NCBI GenBank assembly: GCA_030654555.1
Contig: JAURXG010000108.1
Location: 1-9,045, forward strand
DNA from: Aquabacterium sp.
GTDB taxonomy: Bacteria > Pseudomonadota > Gammaproteobacteria > Burkholderiales > Burkholderiaceae_C
DNA length: 9,045 bases
Direction: 5' to 3'
Below are positions 1 to 9,045 of this stretch, piece after piece. The notes under the pieces were generated by a model. It worked only from the letters and a program-made list of their open reading frames with translations. It was not told where the DNA came from and searched no databases. A program made the position numbers and the translations under genes. Numbering within the stretch: position 1 is the stretch's first letter; every line of letters starts with the position of its first letter.

Positions 1-1763
<1,763 letters not shown>

Positions 1764-1817
1764 GCGCGCATTGTCGCCGCCCGGCCCGCCGGCCGCCGCA
1801 CGCTGGCGCGCGCGCCC
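1764..1817 (-). other. fghA-uup intergenic gap
   Basis: This 54-nt GC-rich spacer separates the fghA stop (TGA, 1820-1818) from the uup start. It holds short CCGG/GGCC self-complementary runs and an alternating GCGC tract, but no stem with a T-run and no recognisable promoter. I see nothing that would clearly end transcription, so uup may be read through from the formaldehyde genes. A separate promoter inside fghA cannot be excluded. Confidence 0.4.
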
Positions 1818-2674
1818 TCAGCCCACCAGCTGGCGCGCGTGGTGGCGCAGGTGGTCGTCGACGAAGCTGGCGATGAAGTAGTAGCCGTGGTCGTAGCCCG
1901 CCTGGCGGCGCAGCAGCAGCGGCTGGCCGACGGCGGCGCAGGCGGCCTCGAAGGCCTCGGGGTGCAACTGCTCGGCCAGGAACTTGTCGGCCAGGCCCTG
2001 GTCGATCAGGATGCCGTGCGGGTAAGGCGCGGCGGCCTGCGCGGCCATCAGCGCGCTGGCATCGTGCGCCGCCCAGTTGCCGCGGTCCTCGCCCAGGTAG
2101 CCGCTGAAGGCCTTGATGCCCCAGGGGCATGAGCTCGGCGCACAGATCGGCGCGAAGGCCGACAGGCTCTTGAACACACCGGGGTGGCGCAGCGCCAGCG
2201 TCAGTGCGCCGTGGCCCCCCATCGAGTGGCCGAAGATCCCCGTGCGGTCGGGCAGCACCGGGGCTTGCGCCCCCACCTGCGGCAACAACTCGCGCAGCAG
2301 GTAAGACTCCATGCGCCAGTGCGTGGACCAGGGCGCCTGCGTGGCGTCGAGGTAGAAGCCGGCACCGACGCCGAAGTCCCAGCCGTCGGCTTCACCCGCC
2401 ACGCCGGCGCCGCGCGGGCTGGTGTCGGGCATCAGCAGGGCCAGGCCCAGTTCGGCGGCCAGCCGCTGCGCGCCGGCCTTCATCGTGAAGGTCTCTTCGG
2501 TGCAGGTCAGGCCGGCCAGGTAGACCAGCAAGGGCACGCGCTGCCCGGCCAGCGCCTGTGGCGGCAGGTACAGGCCGAAGCGCATCGCCAGGCCGATCTC
2601 GGCCGAGGCATGGCGGTGGAAGCGCTGCACGCCGCCGAAGCTGGCGTGCTCCGACAGCAGTTCCCAGGTCACGC

Positions 2675-2678
<4 letters not shown>
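1818..2678 (-). CDS. fghA: S-formylglutathione hydrolase
   Basis: Serine hydrolase (esterase D family, alpha/beta fold, cytoplasmic) that hydrolyses S-formylglutathione to formate and glutathione, the last step of glutathione-dependent formaldehyde detoxification. The protein has 286 residues, normal for the family (about 275-285). The nucleophile elbow is GHSMGG with Ser152; by alignment to human esterase D from memory, the other triad members are Asp231 (in IDQGLADKF) and His264 (in GYDHGYYF). LAGLTCTEE at 54-62 and the tail DDHLRHHA are also family hallmarks. The start is TTG at 2678-2676, which overlaps the adhC stop by 4 nt (TTGA), indicating translational coupling; the alternative is GTG at 2672, two codons on. 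No Shine-Dalgarno site is obvious, which fits coupling. The name frmB is used for the same enzyme in enterobacteria. Confidence 0.95.
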
Positions 2679-3781
<1,103 letters not shown>

Positions 3782-3788
3782 GGTGGGG

Positions 3789-3793
3789 TCCTT
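3789..3793 (-). promoter_or_regulatory. Shine-Dalgarno site of adhC
   Basis: The minus-strand sequence reads AAGGA, followed by seven bases and then the ATG at 3781. This is the clearest ribosome binding site in the window, and it decides the adhC start against the longer proline-rich extension. Having its own strong site suggests adhC is translated independently of the gene before it, unlike fghA. Confidence 0.7.
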
Positions 3794-3830
3794 GGTGGGA
3801 GGGTGTTCGGGTTCAGCCGGCCGAGGCGGG

Positions 3831-4793
3831 TCAGGCGACGACGCCTGACGTGGCGCGGGAGGCGGCACGGCGCCAGTCGTCGCCGCCCCAGGCCTGTTCT
3901 TCGGCGCGGCAGCTGTCGACCAGCTTGATCCGGTGTTCGTCGTCCGAGGCCAGCGCCACCGGCACGATGCGGTCCCAGGCCCGCAGCGGTGCGGGCGGCA
4001 GGCGCTTCAGGCCCGCGGCCACCACCGCGCTGGCCCAGGCCTGCCAGAACCAGCGCAGGGCCGTGCTGCGGTCGTCGATGAAGCCCTGCAGCACGCGCAT
4101 CGCGTGGCAGGCGGTCAGCAGGTGCAGCGCGGTGAAGTTGCCGCTGCCGGCGTAGGCCCGGGCCGACAGGCGCGCCAGGCGTTCGAGCGTGCGCGCGTCG
4201 ATGGCCAGGCGGGCGACCTCGGCGCGCAGCGCGGGGCTGCGCGCGGCGGCCTGCATGCGCTCGAAGATCAGGCGCTTGCGCGAGCGCCCGGCGTGCAGGC
4301 GGCGCAGCAGCGCTTGCGGGTCGAGCACCCGGCCGGGCGCCTCGGGCAGCCCGCCCAGCGGCAGGTGGCGGCAGGCCCAGTAGGCCAGCGCGTCGGCCAG
4401 CTCGCCACGGTGGCCCGCGCGCACCGCGCTGGCCACGCGGATCGCACCGTGGAAGGCGGCCGCGCCGCAGCCCGGCATCAACATCGGCAGCGCCTGCGAC
4501 AACACGTCGGCGGCACCTTCGGCCTCGATCCAGTCGCCGAACAGCGATCGGTAGGCCGGCCAGGATGTCGGATCGCCGAAGCGGGCGGCCCAGGCATCAC
4601 CGGCCGGCCAGGCTTGCGCCGCGGGGGCGGGCTCCAGCCGGGGGGCGTAAGCGGCGGCAAAGGCGGCCAGCCGCGCCGCGTCGGCGCCCAGGCTGTGCAG
4701 CGCGACCAGGGCCATCGGCAGGTGGTTGCTCAGGCCTCCGTCGTACTCGGGCGCGAAGTGCGCGCCCGCGGTCAGCAGATGATCCAGGCTCAC
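3831..4793 (-). CDS. Questin oxidase-like protein (former DUF4243)
   Basis: The 320-residue protein resembles the questin oxidase-like family (Pfam Questin_oxidase, earlier DUF4243). The N-terminal YDGGLSNHLPMALVALHSLGA (17-37) is the family's most recognisable stretch. Other histidine-bearing motifs are FHGAIR (His115), LHLLTACH (His224, His230) and DEHRIKLVDSC (His287). With His24, these spaced histidines could form a metal or catalytic site, but that is inference. No signal peptide or membrane segment is evident. Fungal members such as GedK do Baeyer-Villiger-type ring opening of anthraquinones; bacterial members are mostly uncharacterised, so no substrate is proposed. The start is GTG at 4793-4791, overlapping the gshB stop by 4 nt (GTGA). 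The next in-frame Met (residue 27) would remove the conserved N-terminal motif. The gene ends 49 nt before adhC, placing it inside the glutathione/formaldehyde cluster. Confidence 0.82.
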   Translation of the reverse strand: MSLDHLLTAGAHFAPEYDGGLSNHLPMALVALHSLGADAARLAAFAAAYAPRLEPAPAAQAWPAGDAWAARFGDPTSWPAYRSLFGDWIEAEGAADVLSQALPMLMPGCGAAAFHGAIRVASAVRAGHRGELADALAYWACRHLPLGGLPEAPGRVLDPQALLRRLHAGRSRKRLIFERMQAAARSPALRAEVARLAIDARTLERLARLSARAYAGSGNFTALHLLTACHAMRVLQGFIDDRSTALRWFWQAWASAVVAAGLKRLPPAPLRAWDRIVPVALASDDEHRIKLVDSCRAEEQAWGGDDWRRAASRATSGVVA

Positions 4794-5737
4794 TTCAGGG
4801 CCGCCTCCAGCGCGTCGATGAACATCGCCGGCACGTCGAAGCCGGTCTGCTGGGTGATCTCCTGGAAGCAGGTGGGGCTGGTGACGTTGATCTCGGTGAG
4901 GCAGTCGCCGATCACGTCCAGGCCCACCAGCAGCAGGCCGCGCCCGGCCAGGATCGGGCCCAGCGCGGTGGCGATCTCGCGCTCGCGGTCGGTCAACGGC
5001 ATCGCCACGCCCTTGCCGCCCACCGCCAGGTTGCCGCGGATCTCGCTGCCCTGCGGGATGCGCGCCAGGCTGAAGGGCACCGGCTCGCCGTTGATCACCA
5101 GCACGCGTTTGTCGCCCTGGGCGATCTCGGGCAGGTATTTCTGCACCATCACCGTCTGCGCGCCGCCCTGGTTCAGCGTCTCGGTGATGCTGCCCAGGTT
5201 CAGCCCGTCGGGGCCGACGCGGAAGATGCCCATGCCGCCCATGCCGTCCAGCGGCTTGAGGATGATGTCCTGGTGCTCGGCATGGAAGGCGCGCACCGCC
5301 TGCTCGCTGCGCGTCACCAGCGTGGGCGCGATGAACTGCGGAAACTCCAGGATCGCCAGCTTCTCGGGGTGGTCACGCAGCGCCGCCGGCTTGTTGAAGA
5401 CCTTGGCACCTTCGCGCTCGGCCTGGCCCAGCAGGTGGGTGGCGTAGAAGAACTCGCTGTCGAACGGCGGGTCCTTGCGCATCACGATGGCGTCGGTGTC
5501 GGCCAGCGCCAGCTCGCCTTCGGCGACCACGTCGAACCAGGCCTCGGCGTCGCCGGTCAGCGTGATCGCGCGGGCATCGCGCGCCACCACGCGCGCACCC
5601 CGCACCCACACCAGGTCGGCCGGCGTGCAGGCCCAGAGCTGGTGGCCGCGGCGCGCGGCCTCGCGCATCATCGAGAAGGTGGTGTCCTTGTAGATCTTGA
5701 AGGACTCCAGCGGGTCGGCAACGAACAGCAGCTTCAT
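4790..5737 (-). CDS. gshB: Glutathione synthetase
   Basis: ATP-grasp ligase that joins gamma-glutamylcysteine and glycine to make glutathione, the second and last step of its synthesis, in the cytoplasm. The protein has 315 residues, as in E. coli GshB (316). Family motifs in order: start MKLLFVADPLESFKIYKDTT; MRKDPPFD at 86-93; ATP-contacting Lys161 with the glycine loop DGMGGMG at 164-170; GNLAVGGKG at 235-243; and the metal ligands Asp274, Glu282 and Asn284 (EINVTSPT). All expected residues are present. The ATG at 5737 starts the conserved N-terminus; the ribosome site before it is weak. It lies 15 nt after benE, and its TGA overlaps the GTG of the questin-oxidase-like gene. Location upstream of adhC-fghA means glutathione supply and its use in formaldehyde removal may be co-expressed. 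Confidence 0.97.
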   Translation of the reverse strand: MKLLFVADPLESFKIYKDTTFSMMREAARRGHQLWACTPADLVWVRGARVVARDARAITLTGDAEAWFDVVAEGELALADTDAIVMRKDPPFDSEFFYATHLLGQAEREGAKVFNKPAALRDHPEKLAILEFPQFIAPTLVTRSEQAVRAFHAEHQDIILKPLDGMGGMGIFRVGPDGLNLGSITETLNQGGAQTVMVQKYLPEIAQGDKRVLVINGEPVPFSLARIPQGSEIRGNLAVGGKGVAMPLTDREREIATALGPILAGRGLLLVGLDVIGDCLTEINVTSPTCFQEITQQTGFDVPAMFIDALEAALK

Positions 5738-5752
5738 GGCGGGCTCGGTGGT

Positions 5753-6925
5753 CTATCGAAGGGGCCGCCAGTGTTGCACGGCCAGCGTCAGACTGCCGGC
5801 CACCACGCCCCAGAACGCCGAGCCGATGCCGGCCATGCTGAGGCCCGACAGCGTGACCAGGAAGGTGACGGTGGCGGCGTCGCGGTGGCGCTCCTCCTTC
5901 AGCGCCGCGGCCAGCCCGCCGGCGATGGTGCCCAGCAGCGCCAGCCCGGCCACCGCCGCCACCAGCTCTTTCGGAAATGCCGCCAGCAGCCCCACCACCG
6001 CACCGCCGGCCAGGCCCAGCGCGGTGTAGAACAGGCCGGCCACCACCGGCGCGGTGTAGCGCTTGGCGCGGTCGGCATGGGCCTCGGGCGACATGCAGAT
6101 GGCCGCCGTGATCGCCGCCAGGTTGATGGCGAACGCGCCGAACGGCGCCAGCACCAGCGTCACCAGCCCGGTGGCGGTGGTCACCGGCGAGACGGGGATG
6201 TGATAGCCCGCCGCGCGCTGCGCCGCCACGCCCGGCAGGTTCTGCGAGGCCATCGTGACGATGAACAGCGGCAGCGCCACGCCCACCACGCTGGCCAGCG
6301 TGAAGACCGGCATCACGGCCACCGGCGTGGCCCAGGCCCAGTCGACCCCGCCCAGCGCCAGCCGGCCCTGCAGCGCCGCCACGCCGATGCCCGCCACCAG
6401 CACACCCGGCACCGCGTAGCGCGGCCACCAGCGGCGCCCGGCCAGGAAGGCCGCCGCCATCACCAGCACCAGGCCGGGCGCGCTGCGCACCGACAGCACC
6501 GCGTCCAGCCCGAAGCGGGTGAGCACGCCGGCCAGCAGCGCCGCGGCCACCGCCATCGGCAGCTTGTCCATCACCCGCTCGAACAGGCCGGTGAGGCCCG
6601 ACAAGGTGATCAGCACCGCGCAGACGATGAAGGCGCCGGTGGCCTCGGGCAGGCTCACGCCCTGGGTGGCGGCCAGCAGCGCGGCGCCGGGCGTGCACCA
6701 GGCGGTGAGCACCGGCAGCCGGTAGTGCAGCGACAGGGCGATGCAGCTGATGCCCATCGCCAGGCCCAGCGCCCACATCCACGACGCCGTCTGCGCCGGG
6801 GTGGCGCCCAGCGCCTGCGCGGCCTGGAAGACGATGGCCACCGAGCTGGTGTAGCCCACCAGCACCGCGACGAAGCCGGCCACCACGGCCGACAGCGACA
6901 GGTCACGCCACCAGGGCGATCTCAT
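5753..6925 (-). CDS. benE: BenE family benzoate/H+ symporter
   Basis: Inner-membrane permease of the benzoate:H+ symporter (BenE) family, expected to import benzoate or a related aromatic acid. With the ATG at 6925 the protein has 390 residues, normal for the family, and is hydrophobic throughout, with about eleven to twelve membrane segments. Family-like stretches include GFVAVLVGYTSSVAIVFQA near the N-terminus, PGAALL at 79-84, SQNLPG at 227-232 and PFGAFAINLAAITAAICM at 261-278 followed by SPEAHAD. In-frame GTG codons at 6937 and 6934 are alternative starts; no Shine-Dalgarno site separates them. The stop is TAG at 5755-5753, only 15 nt before gshB on the same strand. No benzoate catabolic (ben/cat) gene is visible here, so the true substrate is uncertain. 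It is the first gene of the minus-strand block and faces a divergent gene across about 155 bp. Confidence 0.88.
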   Translation of the reverse strand: MRSPWWRDLSLSAVVAGFVAVLVGYTSSVAIVFQAAQALGATPAQTASWMWALGLAMGISCIALSLHYRLPVLTAWCTPGAALLAATQGVSLPEATGAFIVCAVLITLSGLTGLFERVMDKLPMAVAAALLAGVLTRFGLDAVLSVRSAPGLVLVMAAAFLAGRRWWPRYAVPGVLVAGIGVAALQGRLALGGVDWAWATPVAVMPVFTLASVVGVALPLFIVTMASQNLPGVAAQRAAGYHIPVSPVTTATGLVTLVLAPFGAFAINLAAITAAICMSPEAHADRAKRYTAPVVAGLFYTALGLAGGAVVGLLAAFPKELVAAVAGLALLGTIAGGLAAALKEERHRDAATVTFLVTLSGLSMAGIGSAFWGVVAGSLTLAVQHWRPLR

Positions 6926-6970
6926 CGCCCGCACCACTGCCGCACGCCATCGCCAAGCACCACCGCACCT

Positions 6971-6988
6971 CCCCGCCCCACCGCGGGG
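6971..6988. repeat. Inverted repeat, 6-bp stem
   Basis: CCCCGC at 6971-6976 and GCGGGG at 6983-6988 are perfect complements around a 6-base loop. It lies 45-65 bp before the benE ATG, so it could form a stem in the benE leader RNA or be an operator half-site pair. In such GC-rich DNA a 6-bp stem can arise by chance. Confidence 0.4.
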
Positions 6989-6990
6989 CC

Positions 6991-7009
6991 GGCGGCGAGC
7001 ATAGCCGCC
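6991..7009. repeat. Inverted repeat, 6-bp stem with AT-containing loop
   Basis: GGCGGC at 6991-6996 and GCCGCC at 7004-7009 are perfect complements around the 7-base loop GAGCATA. It begins two bases after the previous inverted repeat. The loop holds the only AT-rich bases nearby and overlaps the minus-strand TATGCT hexamer, so it might be a regulator site over a promoter. This is inference only. Confidence 0.4.
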
Positions 7010-7080
7010 CGCCTCAAGTCAGCCGCCGCGCGGCCGATGAACCGATCACACCCCCCTGAGTGACCGACCGCAAAGCGCCC

Positions 7081-7842
7081 ATGTGCCGACTCGTTGCCTA
7101 CCTTGGTGAACCCATCTACCTGGATGCGGTGGTGTGCGCGCCGCGCCACTCGCTGGTGCGCCAGGCGCTGCGCGCCGAGGAGGCCAAGACGGTGACCAAC
7201 GGCGACGGCTTCGGCGTGGGCTGGTACGGCGAGCGTGCCGAGCCCGGCGTCTACCGCGAGGTGATGCCGGCCTGGTCGGACGAGAACCTGCTGGCGCTGT
7301 GCGCCACGGTGCGCTCGCGCCTGTTCTTCGCCCATGTGCGGGCGGCCACCGGGGGCGGCATCGCGCGGCACAACTGCCACCCGTTCCGCCACGGCAAGTG
7401 GCTGTTCATGCACAACGGCCAGATCGGTGGTTATGCCGGCGTGCGGCGTGCGCTGGAGGCGCAGCTGCCCGACGCGCTGTTCGCCGAGCGCCGCGGCGCC
7501 ACCGATTCGGAGCTGCTGTTCCTGCTGGCGCTGGCCCGCATCGAGGCCGGCCAGGCGCCCGAGCTGGCGATGCAGGCGGTGCTGGAGGAAACCCAGGCGC
7601 TGATGCGCCAGCTGGGCATTGCCGAGCCGCTGCGCTTTGCCGCGGCCCTGTCCGATGGCGAGCAGCTGCTGGCCTTCCGCTTCGCCAGCGACGCCCAGCC
7701 GCCGACGCTGTACGTGGGCGGCGGCGCGCGGGGCAGCATCGTCGCGTCGGAGCCGCTGGATGCGCACCCCGACGCCTGGCAGAGCGTGCCGGCCAACGCC
7801 TGGGTGCGGGTGGATCGCGCCGGGGCGACGCTGCACGCCTGA
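7081..7842 (+). CDS. Stand-alone class II glutamine amidotransferase (EgtC/YafJ-like)
   Basis: N-terminal-nucleophile amidohydrolase expected to release ammonia from glutamine; the acceptor is unknown. The protein has 253 residues and is only the glutaminase domain, as in the YafJ/EgtC group, with no synthetase or transferase domain attached. Cys2 right after the start Met is the expected nucleophile once Met is removed. Other motifs are TNGDGFGVGWY (39-49), FAHVRAAT (83-90, Arg87 for glutamine binding), NCHPF (98-102), HNGQI with Asn112-Gly113 as oxyanion hole, and GATDSE with Asp142. A GTG at 7060 would add seven residues and bury the Cys, so the ATG at 7081 is preferred, although its ribosome site is weak. 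There are no ergothioneine (egt) genes around it, so EgtC function is not supported. It is divergent from benE and convergent with kup. Confidence 0.9.
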   Translation: MCRLVAYLGEPIYLDAVVCAPRHSLVRQALRAEEAKTVTNGDGFGVGWYGERAEPGVYREVMPAWSDENLLALCATVRSRLFFAHVRAATGGGIARHNCHPFRHGKWLFMHNGQIGGYAGVRRALEAQLPDALFAERRGATDSELLFLLALARIEAGQAPELAMQAVLEETQALMRQLGIAEPLRFAAALSDGEQLLAFRFASDAQPPTLYVGGGARGSIVASEPLDAHPDAWQSVPANAWVRVDRAGATLHA

Positions 7843-7849
7843 GGCGCTG

Positions 7850-7874
7850 GACGGGCGGCCTGCGCCCGGCCGTC
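7850..7874. terminator. Possible stem-loop between convergent genes
   Basis: Only 34 bp separate the stop codons of the amidotransferase gene and kup. The gap holds CGGGCG (7852-7857), loop GCCTG, and CGCCCG (7863-7868), a perfect 6-bp stem. It could be extended by pairing GAC/GTC at the outside with a bulge. The position suits a shared bidirectional terminator, but neither side has a T-run, so this is weak. Confidence 0.35.
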
Positions 7875-7876
7875 GG

Positions 7877-9045
7877 TCAGATCTCGACCTTGGCGCCCAG
7901 CTCGACGATGCGGTTGGACGGCAGGTTCAGGAAGTCGGCCGCGCCCGAGGCGTTGCGGTGCATGCTGGCGAACAGCTTCTCGCGCCACATCGCCATGCCC
8001 TCGCCGAAGGTGGGGATCACGATGTCGCGGCTGAGGAAGTAGCTGGTGTCCATGTCGGGCAGCGGGATGCCGCGGCCCTCCAGCAGCTTCAGCGCCTCGG
8101 GCACGTCGGGATCGTTCTTGAAGCCGAAGTGCAGCTCGGCCTGCCAGCAGTCGTGGCCCAGGCTCTTCATCTCGACACGCCTGTCGAAGCCGATCCACGG
8201 CACCTCGTGGTGGCGCACGGCCACGAACAGGTTGTACTCGTGCAGCACCTTGTTGTGCTTGAGGTTGTGCATCAGCGCGTTGGGCGTGAGGCCGGTGTCG
8301 GCCGACAGGAACACCGCCGTGCCGGGCACCCGCGTGGGCGGGCTGATGAAGATGGCTTCGAGGAAGCTGTCGAGGTCGATGGCGTCGTCGCGCAGCCGGT
8401 TGGCCATCAGCTTGCGGCCCTGCATCCAGGTCAGCATCAGCGTGAACATGCCGATGCCGATGACGATGGGAAACCAGCCGCCGGCCACCAGCTTGAGCAT
8501 GTTGCTGGCGAAGAAGGTGATGTCGATGACGAAGAAGAAGCCGGTGGCCAGCAGGCAGGGCAGCAGCGGGTACTTCCAGCCATAGCGGATGACGAAGAAG
8601 GTCATCACCGTGGTGATGGTCATGTCCAGCGTGACCGCGATGCCATAGGCCGAGGCCAGGCTCGACGAGGTCTTGAACAGCCCCACCGCCAGCACGATGA
8701 ACACCCACAGCCCCCAGTTGACGAAGGGCACGTAGATCTGGCCGGTGTCCTTGACGGAGGTGTGGCGCACCGCCATGCGCGGCAGGATGCCCAGCTGGAT
8801 GGCCTGCTTGGTGACCGAGAAGGCGGCCGAGATCAGCGCCTGCGAGGCGATCACCGTGGCCGCCGTGGCCAGGAACACCAGCGGCAGCCGCGCCCAGGCC
8901 GGGGCCATCAGGTAGAACGGGTTGTCGATGGCCTCGGGCGTGTGCAGCAGCATGGCGCCCTGGCCGAAGTAGTTGACCACCAGCGCCGGCATCACGAAGC
9001 CGTACCAGGCGATGCGGATCGGCCGCTTGCCGAAGTGGCCCATGT
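7877..9045 (-). CDS. kup: Kup potassium uptake permease, N-terminus cut by window edge
   Basis: C-terminal part of a KUP/HAK/KT family potassium transporter (H+-coupled K+ uptake, inner membrane). At least 388 residues are visible. They begin with MGHFGKRPIRIAW, an internal family motif usually preceded by Asp; the two leftover bases (AC) fit a GAC codon, so the frame continues past the edge. Full Kup is about 620-630 residues, so about 240 are missing. The visible part has six membrane segments (about 11-33, 54-75, 104-123, 128-152, 159-180, 190-207) and then a cytoplasmic domain of about 180 residues. That domain includes RVPGTAVFLSADTGLTPNAL and HNKVLHEYNLFVAVRH, both typical of bacterial Kup. 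The stop is TGA at 7879-7877. It is separated from the gshB block by the plus-strand amidotransferase gene, so it is not in the same transcript. Confidence 0.94.
   Translation of the reverse strand, partial: MGHFGKRPIRIAWYGFVMPALVVNYFGQGAMLLHTPEAIDNPFYLMAPAWARLPLVFLATAATVIASQALISAAFSVTKQAIQLGILPRMAVRHTSVKDTGQIYVPFVNWGLWVFIVLAVGLFKTSSSLASAYGIAVTLDMTITTVMTFFVIRYGWKYPLLPCLLATGFFFVIDITFFASNMLKLVAGGWFPIVIGIGMFTLMLTWMQGRKLMANRLRDDAIDLDSFLEAIFISPPTRVPGTAVFLSADTGLTPNALMHNLKHNKVLHEYNLFVAVRHHEVPWIGFDRRVEMKSLGHDCWQAELHFGFKNDPDVPEALKLLEGRGIPLPDMDTSYFLSRDIVIPTFGEGMAMWREKLFASMHRNASGAADFLNLPSNRIVELGAKVEI

Larger units (their letters stand above)
6926..7080. promoter_or_regulatory. Divergent intergenic region between benE and the amidotransferase gene
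   Basis: The about 155 bp between the two divergent starts must hold the promoter for the amidotransferase gene and probably one for the minus-strand block. I see no convincing -35/-10 pair on either strand. The best -10-like hexamer on the minus strand is TATGCT (near 7000), without a matching -35. Two perfect short inverted repeats lie in it (listed separately). The region is strongly C-rich on the plus strand. Confidence 0.45.

Noticed and set aside
1764..1817. Possible intrinsic terminator between fghA and uup
   Set aside because: The CCGG/GGCC complementarity gives only about 4-5 bp stems with very small loops, and there is no T-run.
3782..3868. N-terminal extension of adhC by 29 residues
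   Set aside because: The extension is proline-rich, unlike any class III dehydrogenase N-terminus. It overlaps the end of the upstream gene and would leave the good AAGGA site before 3781 unused.
5373..6782. A 469-codon minus-strand frame overlapping benE and gshB
   Set aside because: It is a frame-shifted reading of benE and gshB, with Arg/Gly/Ala-rich translation and no hydrophobic segments or motifs.
4565..7063. An 832-codon open frame on the plus strand, antisense to the questin-oxidase-like gene, gshB and benE
   Set aside because: Its translation is low-complexity (rich in Arg, His, Gln, Gly) with no domain. The three minus-strand genes opposite it have full family motifs. Long antisense frames are expected in such GC-rich DNA because stop codons are rare.
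7060..7080. GTG start seven codons upstream for the amidotransferase
   Set aside because: Class II amidotransferases need the catalytic Cys at the mature N-terminus. The extension would place it at residue 9, with no known propeptide pattern.

Overview
The window is a very GC-rich stretch of bacterial chromosome. Gene content, codon use (third positions almost always G or C) and protein sequences suggest a beta-proteobacterium of the order Burkholderiales, perhaps of the Rubrivivax/Leptothrix/Ideonella type. That placement is inferred from general family resemblance, not from a search. The content looks like core chromosome: I see no insertion sequence, phage gene, CRISPR array, tRNA or rRNA.

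Layout. Eight genes cover almost the whole window. Seven lie on the minus strand and one on the plus strand. Reading the minus strand in the direction of transcription, from about 6925 down to 1, the genes are: a BenE-type benzoate/H+ symporter; glutathione synthetase (gshB); a questin-oxidase-like protein (former DUF4243); glutathione-dependent formaldehyde dehydrogenase (class III alcohol dehydrogenase, adhC/frmA); S-formylglutathione hydrolase (fghA/frmB); and the ABC-F ATPase Uup, whose C-terminus lies outside the window. Junctions are tight (15 nt gap, 4 nt overlap, 49 nt gap, 4 nt overlap, 54 nt gap), so most or all may be one transcript. On the other side of a divergent intergenic region of about 155 bp, a stand-alone class II glutamine amidotransferase runs on the plus strand. 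It converges on the C-terminal part of a Kup potassium transporter (minus strand, N-terminus outside the window).

How the genes fit together. GshB makes glutathione. Formaldehyde adds to it spontaneously to give S-hydroxymethylglutathione, AdhC oxidises that to S-formylglutathione, and FghA hydrolyses this to formate and free glutathione. The cluster therefore encodes both the cofactor's last biosynthetic step and the complete detoxification route. The questin-oxidase-like gene is locked between them by a GTGA start/stop overlap with gshB, and its role there is unknown. This is the most interesting point in the window. BenE 15 nt upstream of gshB hints at a link to aromatic-acid uptake, but may only be chance adjacency.

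All four junctions around the formaldehyde genes use starts worth checking: GTG for the questin-oxidase-like gene, TTG for fghA, and an internal ATG with a good Shine-Dalgarno site for adhC. No stretch longer than 300 bases lacks a gene.
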